DNA of 64,000 bases from Azophilus sp965247035 (GTDB taxonomy: Bacteria; Pseudomonadota; Gammaproteobacteria; Pseudomonadales; Azotimanducaceae). The DNA is taken from assembly GCA_965247035.1 (NCBI GenBank), contig CBDFGJ010000003.1, forward strand, positions 186,001-250,000, read 5' to 3'. Made by a program: the position numbers and the translations under genes. This document shows positions 27,066-34,616 of the stretch, piece by piece. Under the pieces are notes generated by a model, which made no database searches, was not told the DNA's origin, and worked only from the letters and a program-made list of their open reading frames with translations. The first letter of the stretch is position 1. The number at the start of each line of letters is the position of its first letter.

Positions 27066-30000
27066 ATGATCAAACTTGTAGTGCCTCTGCTGTTTGCCGG
27101 TTTTTGCCTTGGCCTCACAGCCTGCCAGCAAAACGGGCTAGGCGACGACGAAGCGGCTGATACAATTCTCATCAATGCAAGCATTCATACCATGGATGCC
27201 ACGCACCCTACTGCTTCAGCACTGGCGATAAAAAACGGCAAGTACATTTACATTGGTGACGACCAGGGTGCTCGGTCGGTCGCCAATGCGTCGACTGAAC
27301 TGATAGATCTGGGCGGCAAAATGTTAATGCCCGGAATCAACGATGCCCACCAACATCCGGTTGAGGGAGGCACGAAAGAACTGTTTGAGTGTAGCTTTCC
27401 TTTCACTTCCGGTCCGGATGAAATTTCCAAGGCCTTGCGCGCCTGCGTCGCAGATCAGCCAGATGCTACCTGGATACGTGGTGGGCAATTCTCCAGTGAC
27501 TTTTTTGTCGATCACCCCATGGAATCTCCTAGGCTGTGGCTGGACAATGCATCAGGCAACAAAGCCGTTGCCCTTGTTGATGACGCCTATCATAATGCGT
27601 GGTTGAACACGCGAGCCATGGAGCTTTTGGGCGTAAATGGTGTCGAGGATTTACCCGAAGGCGTTGAGATGGCCCTCGATCAGGAGGGCAAGCCCGATGG
27701 CTTTATGATTGAAGCGTTTGGTTTCCTAAAAGATCAACTCACGTGGAGCGAAGAACAATATCGGGCCGCAGTAGCGCACGCTGTTAAGCTGGCCAACGGG
27801 TTTGGCATTACAGGGCTAAAAGCAACCGCGATCGCCGAATCGGAGCTTGCTGCCTTTAAGTCTCTGGCCGAGAACGAAGGCTTATCTGCACATGTTGCTG
27901 GTGCGATCGTCACGCCATATGGTCATCGTACCGAGGCATTGAATGTGAGCGAATACATTAAACTTCGCGATACCTATAAGGCACCGAACTTTAACACCAA
28001 CTTCGTGAAAATATTTATGGATGGTGTACCCACGGCGGCACGAACAGCCGCGATGCTTACGCCCTATACCGCCGCTAAAGAGGGAGAAGAACGTACTCGA
28101 GGTCAACTTCACATTACTGCCGAGCTATTGAATCAGGATGTCGTTGCTCTCGATGCAGCTGGCTTTACCATCAAAATCCACACCGCAGGCGATCGATCAG
28201 TGCGGGTGGCACTGGATGCGATAGAGCAAGCGCGAGTCAAGAATGGTAAGAGCGGCGCACGCCATGAGCTAGCTCATGCCGGCTACGTTGATGAGTCAGA
28301 TATAAACCGATTTGCTAGTTTGAACGCGATCCCGGATTTCTCCCCCTATATCTGGTTCCCATCGCCTATTATGGATTCAGTATTAACCGCCGTTGGCGAA
28401 CGCGGGGAGTTTTACTGGCCTACAAAAACACTACTGAAAAGTGGCGCCAGCGTCGCGCCCGGCTCTGATTGGCCAGCTGCTGTACCGAGCATGAATCCTT
28501 GGCCAGGCATTGAAGCATTAGTCACCAGAGCTGATCCTTTCAGCAATGGTACGGACACCTTGTGGGCCGACGAGGCGGTGTCGTTGGCAGATGCGCTCAA
28601 AGTTTTCACGGTGAACGGTGCGAAAGCACTCCGAATAGGCACGCAGAGTGGCTCTATTGAAATCGGAAAATCGGCAGATTTTATCGTCTTAAACCACAAT
28701 CTGTTTGACATAGAGCCAGCACTTATTAGTGATACTGAAGTATTGATGACATTCTTTGCCGGTAGCAAGGTGTATGAAAAGTCTAAAGCAGCCGATTTGA
28801 TAGTTGTTAATGCGAAAATATATACGCTTGCTGAACCCGAATGGGCCGAGGCAATGGCCATCACCAATGGGCGAATCTCCTATCTTGGCAGCGTCGAAGG
28901 TGCAGAAAAACTGGTCGGACCAGTAAGCCAGCGCCTGGATCTCGACGGCCGAATGGTGATGCCAGGTATAAATGACGCGCACCTACACCCCGTAGACGGC
29001 GCGCTGAAATCACTCTATCGCTGCAATTTTCCATTTACAGCTGGCCCACTGGAGGTTCAATCAGCTGTTTTGGAATGTGTTAGGAATAGTGGCGACCGTC
29101 AGTGGATTATCGGTGGCCAATGGGACAGCGATTTCTTTGTCAACAACGATGTAGCCTCCCCGCGCGGCTTACTTGATGAGGTATCAGACGACAAAGCCGT
29201 TTTCTTACGCGCTGATTCCGGTCACGATGCCTGGTTAAATACCAAAGGGCTGGAGCTTGCTGGAATAAACAAACAAAGCCATCCACCCGAGGGAGGTACG
29301 ATTGTTCGTGATGAGAAGGGCGAGCCTAATGGGCTACTTCTTGAAAAAGCGAAGTATGCGGTGGAAGAAAATCTTCCCGCCAACACCGAAGAACAATACG
29401 CCAATGCCGCCCGTGAATTGATGCAGATAGCGAACGCATACGGCGTAACGGGCATGAAGGACGCTTCGGCAAAAGAAGCTGGTGTGAAATCATTAACGAC
29501 ATTGGCCAACTCCGGTGAACTCACTGCGCATATGGCGACCTCACTCACGGTTCTAAAAGAGGATTGGACTGCGGCTGGTTTTGATACCAGCCGATTACTG
29601 AGGGTGCGTGACCAGTACACAAATAATAACATCGACACGCGACATGTAAAAATATACATGGATGGAGTGCCGACCTCGTCGAGAACAGCGGCGATGTTGA
29701 TGAATTACTTGCCTGTTTCAGAGCAAGAGCCGGCGCACAACGGGGACGTACATTTTAGCCTTGATAAATTGTCTGAAATGCTAGTTACGCTGGATGCGCT
29801 AGGCTTTACCGTAAAAATCCATACAGCGGGTGATCGCTCGGTACGCATGGCTCTGGACGCCATAGAAATTACCCGCAAAAAAAATGGCCGTAGCGGTTTA
29901 CGCCACGAACTTGCGCATGCAGGTTATATCCACCCCGATGACATTAGTCGCTTCCGCCCTCTCAATGCAGTCGCGGATCTGTCGCCTTATATTTGGCATC

Positions 30001-30464
30001 CCTCACCAATTATCGATTCTGTCCTTCGGGCAGTAGGACCTCGCGGTGAAAGGTACTGGCCGATGCGTGATCTGATAGCAGCTAACGCTCCTATGCTGGC
30101 GGGTTCAGATTGGCCCTCGGCTGTCTCTAGCATGAACCCTTGGATCGGCATTGAAGCCATGGTGACTCGAGCCAATCCCAATGACGAAACGGAAGGAGAA
30201 TTATGGCCCGAGCAAGCGATCTCCCTCGCGGAAGCACTACGCGTATTTACCCTGGGTGGTGCTAAAGCGCTTCGACTGGAACAAGAAACAGGCAGTCTGG
30301 AGACCGGAAAGCTTGCTGATTTTATCGTGTTAAATCAAAATATTTTCGAGCAAGCCAGCAGCGAAATTGGTAGCACCGAAGTGGAAGCAACTTTCTTTGA
30401 AGGCAAACTGGTTTATAGCCGAGATCAAGTCTTGTTCAACACCTTGTTCAACATCGCTCCGTAA
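27066..30464 (+). CDS. Double-headed amidohydrolase lipoprotein (two fused YtcJ-like domains)
   Basis: 1132 residues. A lipoprotein signal ends in the lipobox LTAC (C20). Two complete amidohydrolase_3 (PF07969, YtcJ-like) domains follow, about residues 30-575 and 577-1130. Each keeps the metal set: HxH (H95/H97; H639/H641), a Lys in 'KIFMDGV' or 'KIYMDGV', 'KIHTAGDRSV' and 'RHELAHAGY' histidines, and the Asp of 'GSDWP'. The domains are about two thirds identical by eye over their last ~120 residues, so the gene arose by tandem duplication and fusion. Family members are single-domain (~550 residues) and hydrolyse amides or related bonds. Location is probably an outer-membrane-anchored periplasmic protein, with the receptor as partner. 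Confidence 0.88.
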   Translation: MIKLVVPLLFAGFCLGLTACQQNGLGDDEAADTILINASIHTMDATHPTASALAIKNGKYIYIGDDQGARSVANASTELIDLGGKMLMPGINDAHQHPVEGGTKELFECSFPFTSGPDEISKALRACVADQPDATWIRGGQFSSDFFVDHPMESPRLWLDNASGNKAVALVDDAYHNAWLNTRAMELLGVNGVEDLPEGVEMALDQEGKPDGFMIEAFGFLKDQLTWSEEQYRAAVAHAVKLANGFGITGLKATAIAESELAAFKSLAENEGLSAHVAGAIVTPYGHRTEALNVSEYIKLRDTYKAPNFNTNFVKIFMDGVPTAARTAAMLTPYTAAKEGEERTRGQLHITAELLNQDVVALDAAGFTIKIHTAGDRSVRVALDAIEQARVKNGKSGARHELAHAGYVDESDINRFASLNAIPDFSPYIWFPSPIMDSVLTAVGERGEFYWPTKTLLKSGASVAPGSDWPAAVPSMNPWPGIEALVTRADPFSNGTDTLWADEAVSLADALKVFTVNGAKALRIGTQSGSIEIGKSADFIVLNHNLFDIEPALISDTEVLMTFFAGSKVYEKSKAADLIVVNAKIYTLAEPEWAEAMAITNGRISYLGSVEGAEKLVGPVSQRLDLDGRMVMPGINDAHLHPVDGALKSLYRCNFPFTAGPLEVQSAVLECVRNSGDRQWIIGGQWDSDFFVNNDVASPRGLLDEVSDDKAVFLRADSGHDAWLNTKGLELAGINKQSHPPEGGTIVRDEKGEPNGLLLEKAKYAVEENLPANTEEQYANAARELMQIANAYGVTGMKDASAKEAGVKSLTTLANSGELTAHMATSLTVLKEDWTAAGFDTSRLLRVRDQYTNNNIDTRHVKIYMDGVPTSSRTAAMLMNYLPVSEQEPAHNGDVHFSLDKLSEMLVTLDALGFTVKIHTAGDRSVRMALDAIEITRKKNGRSGLRHELAHAGYIHPDDISRFRPLNAVADLSPYIWHPSPIIDSVLRAVGPRGERYWPMRDLIAANAPMLAGSDWPSAVSSMNPWIGIEAMVTRANPNDETEGELWPEQAISLAEALRVFTLGGAKALRLEQETGSLETGKLADFIVLNQNIFEQASSEIGSTEVEATFFEGKLVYSRDQVLFNTLFNIAP

Positions 30465-30597
30465 CAGGCTGAGGAGTAGTCCCATATCAGACCAGGAAAT
30501 CGAGAAGATCGAAGCGACAGTTTCGCCTTATGTTAGTGCCTGCCGGAAAGCGGACACCGAACTACTTGAATGTAAGCGCCTCTAACCGCAACCCAAT

Positions 30598-31112
30598 GGC
30601 CAGCCCGGTTATATTCGGGTAGATACGGTTCACCAAGGCGATCTGGACGGCGTTAAAGGGCTTTACCACATTAACGCGGTGGATGAAGTCACCCAGCCCG
30701 TGCCAGACAGTCTAATGATAACGCCTTGGTGGAATCAAAGAATGGCTCCATCGTCAGAAAGCATCTGGGCTACGCTCACATCCAGCAGCTCTGGGCACCG
30801 GTAGTGAATCAGTTCCATCACCTGAACCCCTATATCAATTATCACCGGCCTTGCTTCTTTCCGGTGATAACAACCAACGCCAAGGGCAAGCAAGTGAAAA
30901 CCCACCCCTACAAAGCCATGATGACACCTTTTGAAAAGCTCAAATCACTGGGCGAGACCCAACAATATCTGAAACCCGGAATCACTCTGGAAACACTGGA
31001 TGCAATCGCTATGAAGATCAATGATAATGAAGCGGCTAAACGGCTTAAGGAAGCTAAACAACAACTCTTTAAAACCATTGCTGAACAGAACTATCAGGCT
31101 GCATAGTGGCAA
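30598..31112 (+). pseudogene. Transposase remnant, copy B (right direct repeat of module 1)
   Basis: It begins with an upstream piece of the same transposase ('GQPGYIRVDTVHQGDLDG', 'YHINAVDEVTQ'; about 30598-30696), which carries the first catalytic Asp. After an internal deletion it continues with the 416-bp block 30697-31112 shared with 22617-23032. The deletion removes the second catalytic Asp and shifts the frame, so the protein is dead. The 30465-30597 spacer contains no other gene. Confidence 0.8.
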
Positions 31113-32343
31113 ACGTGACTTCCTGGATGGATTATCGCTCAGCGAGAAATGGGATTACGTCAACTCCGTCAGCTACAACCAGTTTCTGCTGGAACGTGTC
31201 GGCCTCGCTGAGGAAACCGTGCCGATATTGAATGCGATCATCCTTCATTTAACAGGCTTCTCGGGATGGAACCTCACCGTACTGGAATCACTGAGCTCCG
31301 GCGCCAGCGGCATTCGGGCGATAGGATGGCTGGGCAAGACGGTAGCGGCATTGGGCGGCGCCTTTCTGGACAGCATCCTGAAGGTGAGAATGTTCCCCGA
31401 TGGCAACGCCCCTGTCGCCAGGTTGCTGGTACACAAACTGATACCCGGGGTCGCCCCCGGCATGAAGGGAACAGAGGACGTTGCGATAGCTCGCTTCGAT
31501 TACGGCGCACTGGACCGGGAAAACCAGGTGACCCGGCTGCGACTCAACAGCACGGTGGTCGGCGTGCGCGAGGTCGATGGCAAGAACGTGGAAGTCGAGT
31601 ATGTTCAGCAGGGGAACCCCTTGCGTATCACCGCCGACCACTGTGTTCTGGCCTGCTACAACAGCCTGATACCTCACCTGTGCCCGCAGCTGCCGGAGGC
31701 TCAGAAAAAGGGCCTGAGCTATGGCGTCAAGACACCTTTTCTATGCCAACGTGCTGCTCAAGAACGGTCGTGCCTATTCCAAACTGGGCGCCACGCTGTT
31801 CCAGTGCCCCTACGATCCGTTTCAGTGGGTGAGTGCGGCACCGACCATGACCATCGGAGGCTATGCCCCCCCCCCCCCCGCGGGCCGGATGATCCTATGG
31901 TGGTGTTTATGATGCACTCGCCAATGACATTGACAGCACCAGAGGGGCCGCTAACAGGGCGCGATCAGTTGCGCATGGGGCGCCACAAAATATACAGCAC
32001 CTCCTGCGCCGGCTACGAGCAGCAAATTCGCGACCAGCTGCAGTCACTACTGGGTAAACACGGCTTTAACCACGAGACCGATATTCGCGCCATCACCGCC
32101 AATCGTATTCCCCACGGCTACGCCTATCCCTACCTAGGACTGGACGATCCGAAATGGGAGGAAGGACAAGCACCCCACGAGATCGGCCGGGCACAATTCG
32201 GGCGCATCTCCATTGCCAACACAGATTCCGAGGCTATAGCGCTGATGGATGCGGCCTTTGATGCCGCATGGCGGGCAGTTGAAGAGCAGACAGTCTATAG
32301 CGCCTACTATGAAAGGATCATAGCTGCCGAGGCCGGGTTCTAG
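31113..32343 (+). pseudogene. Decayed FAD-dependent amine oxidase (spermidine dehydrogenase-like)
   Basis: The translation from 31113 ('FLDGLSLSEKWDYVNSVSY', 'FPDGNAPVARLLVHKLIPG', 'HCVLACYNSLIPHL') matches the C-terminal ~400 residues of NAD(P)/FAD-binding amine oxidoreductases such as spermidine dehydrogenase. The N-terminal FAD-binding ~150 residues are missing; transposase copy B sits in their place. Near 31737 the frame shifts ('YANVLLKNGRAYSKLG' lies in another frame) and it returns at a run of 14 C (31866-31879) before 'DDPMVVFMMHSPMTL'. An open frame survives only because the two shifts compensate. Not functional as it stands. Confidence 0.75.
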
Positions 32344-32408
32344 ACCGACAACACCTATATCGGTGCGGCGGCGAATTTGGGACGGCATGAAGCGCCACCT
32401 CGTCAGAC

Positions 32409-32801
32409 TCAGCTTGGTCGGTGGATACCACAGATTTTGTGGCCGTCTGGGTCCAGGAAGTAGCACAGGTGCATCACGCCCATCGTGCTCTCGCGTGGGC
32501 CTGGCGGGCCTTCCACGCTGGTACCGCCATGGGCCACAGCAACATCGTGAAATTCTTTCACCTGCTCCGGCGAATTGCAGACAAAACCAATGGTGGAACC
32601 ATTGGCGACGCTCACAGGCTTGCTATTAATCGGCTCGCTGACACTAAAGGTAGAGCCTTCATGAATGTAGAAAAGGCGGGTCTGACCAGTATCGTTGACA
32701 TGCTCCACGGACGATCCCGCGCCTAATACCCCAAGGACAGCATCGTAAAACCCCTTTGTTTTCTCAATATCGTTTGCACCAATCATGACGTGACTCAGCA
32801 T
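32409..32801 (-). CDS. VOC family (glyoxalase/dioxygenase fold) protein
   Basis: A 130-residue single vicinal-oxygen-chelate domain. It begins 'LSHVMIGANDIEKTKGFYDA', contains the paired beta-alpha-beta-beta-beta units, and ends in 'LCYFLDPDGHKICGIH', the usual metal-binding C-terminus. AAAGGAG precedes the ATG at 32801. Members act as lyases, isomerases or dioxygenases or bind small molecules; the function here is unknown. It converges with the amine-oxidase remnant. Confidence 0.85.
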   Translation of the reverse strand: MLSHVMIGANDIEKTKGFYDAVLGVLGAGSSVEHVNDTGQTRLFYIHEGSTFSVSEPINSKPVSVANGSTIGFVCNSPEQVKEFHDVAVAHGGTSVEGPPGPRESTMGVMHLCYFLDPDGHKICGIHRPS

Positions 32802-32947
32802 CGCATCGTCTCCTTTGACCTATGAATTCGCAATTTGTCTCAGCCTACCTGTTTCTCGGAGTCAGTGGCAACTCCAATTCGCAACAGTAACAAATATTCT
32901 CTCGTGGGGATAGGAGGAATTAACCCCGTTTTTGCACGAGTTGCCAG

Positions 32948-33356
32948 ATAAAAATGGGACAAGCGCAATCAAAGCCTTCGTTCAAGCTTTAACTGAAAAG
33001 ACGACTGGATGTCCTCGATGCGGTCATGTTGCGGGTGTCGCTCCACGCCCAGTGCGGCTTGCAACGCACCGCCAGCCAGCGGCACATGATAGACCGCCTC
33101 AACTTGCAGATGACGACCGGTTGGCGCGAGATTCAGGGCGTGGTCATTGGCCACCATCTCACCGTAGCGCGTGCGTCCAGCAGGAATCTGCACCTCAAGA
33201 TTGCCGCGTTCGGTGCGTAGCGGTTGCGACAAACGCAAACCAAACCAGTCATCGCGCCGCCCCCAGTCGTCCCCGCCGAAGTCGGGGGCAACTGGGACTT
33301 TGATCCTGACGGGGGGCTGCTTGGCAGTCTCTTCATAACACGTTAGAATAAGCCCC
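32948..33356 (-). pseudogene. C-terminal gene fragment, left direct repeat of module 2
   Basis: A 409-bp block is repeated at 37658-38067 with about nine differences by eye. On the minus strand it encodes about 120 residues ('FGGDDWGRRDDWFGLRL', 'RTERGNLEVQIPAGRTRYGE', 'LNLAPTGRHLQVEAVYHVPL') ending in a stop near 32966. It looks like the beta-rich C-terminus of a secreted protein, perhaps the tail of a subtilase or autotransporter-like lipoprotein (inference). The rest of the gene is absent here. The spacer 32802-32947 shows nothing else. Confidence 0.65.
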
Positions 33357-33379
33357 TCTCAGTTGCGCCATGGCTCAGT

Positions 33380-34573
33380 ATGTTAGTTAGGAAGGTGCTC
33401 GCCCGCCTATCTGTCATCTGCATTGCGCTCCTACTAGTCGCCCCCCCTGCCTGGGCGGCACCCAAGGTATTCTCCCAGGCGCCACTCATCTGCGGTCTTG
33501 GCGAGGTGCGCTTTGATGTTGACTTCCCTGGTGCCCGGCTGAATGAATGTGCTCAGACGGGAGTCGATGAATACAGTATCGGGGTGCTGCCAGAAGCACA
33601 GCCGATCAATCCCAGCCCCTGGTACGCCTTTAAGGTCATGGCGGCCTCAAGGCGCACGATTTCTGTCTATCTGCACTATGGTGTCCATTCCCACAGGTAT
33701 CCTCCCAAGGTCAGCCAGGACGGCAAGACCTGGACCCTCCTGGATAAAGATTCTTACCAGGTATTGTTTGCGGGCAAGGCATTAAAACTCAGCCTGGTGG
33801 TGGGACCTCAGCCTCGCTACATCGCTGCCCAGGAAGTGATTGGCAATCGTTACTATGAGCAGTGGGCTGATGACCTCGCGCAGCTCGCCTATGTGGAAAA
33901 ATCCGTATTGGGGAAATCAACCCAAGACCGTTCCATCTTCAAATTGGTCGTCGCTGGGCCGGGTGAGGAATGGGTATTGATTGTGGGTCGCCAGCACCCT
34001 CCAGAGTTGACCGGCGCCCTTGCCCTGATGCCTTTTGTGGAGACCCTGCTTGCTGATAGCGACCTAGCGCGGCAATTTCGCCAGCGCTTTAATCTATTGA
34101 TAGTCCCCAACTTGAATCCTGATGGTGTGGCGGCGGGTCATTGGCGTTACAACATGAACGGGGTTGACCTGAATCGGGATTGGGGTCTGTTCACCCAGCC
34201 GGAAATCGCCCAGATGCGAGACGAACTCCTGAGACGCTTTACCCAGACGGGTCAACGGCTGGTGCTAGGGCTGGATTTTCACTCCACCAAGGAAGATGTC
34301 TTCTATACCCAACAGGACGCGACTACATTATACTTGCCTGGTTTCACTCATGATTGGCTGAGGTATATTGAAAGGCAACTGCCCGATTACCCGGTCAATC
34401 GCAAAGCGACCAATAACCCCGGATTGCCCACCTTCAAGACTTATATGAGCGGTGCTTACAGCATTCCCGCCATCACCTATGAAGTCGGGGACAATACCGA
34501 TAGACCATTAATTGCCCAGGTTGCCCGGACGGGTGCCGAAGGGATGATGAATGTATTGCTCTATGCAGACTAG
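33380..34573 (+). CDS. M14-family zinc carboxypeptidase, secreted
   Basis: 397 residues with an N-terminal signal peptide ('LSVICIALLLVAPPAWA'), an N-terminal beta domain (~25-170) as in cytosolic-carboxypeptidase-like M14 enzymes, and a peptidase domain. Zinc ligands H206 and E209 are in 'GRQHPPE' and H301 is in 'LDFHST'. The substrate-binding segment is 'NMNGVDLNRDW' and the catalytic Glu is E368 in 'ITYEVGD'. It would remove C-terminal residues from peptides in the periplasm. The TonB receptor starts 43 bp downstream, so the pair probably handles peptides or a peptide-containing substrate together. Confidence 0.88.
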   Translation: MLVRKVLARLSVICIALLLVAPPAWAAPKVFSQAPLICGLGEVRFDVDFPGARLNECAQTGVDEYSIGVLPEAQPINPSPWYAFKVMAASRRTISVYLHYGVHSHRYPPKVSQDGKTWTLLDKDSYQVLFAGKALKLSLVVGPQPRYIAAQEVIGNRYYEQWADDLAQLAYVEKSVLGKSTQDRSIFKLVVAGPGEEWVLIVGRQHPPELTGALALMPFVETLLADSDLARQFRQRFNLLIVPNLNPDGVAAGHWRYNMNGVDLNRDWGLFTQPEIAQMRDELLRRFTQTGQRLVLGLDFHSTKEDVFYTQQDATTLYLPGFTHDWLRYIERQLPDYPVNRKATNNPGLPTFKTYMSGAYSIPAITYEVGDNTDRPLIAQVARTGAEGMMNVLLYAD

Positions 34574-34616
34574 AGCTTGAACATTGACCGCAATCTTGAA
34601 ACCAAGAGGTAATCCG

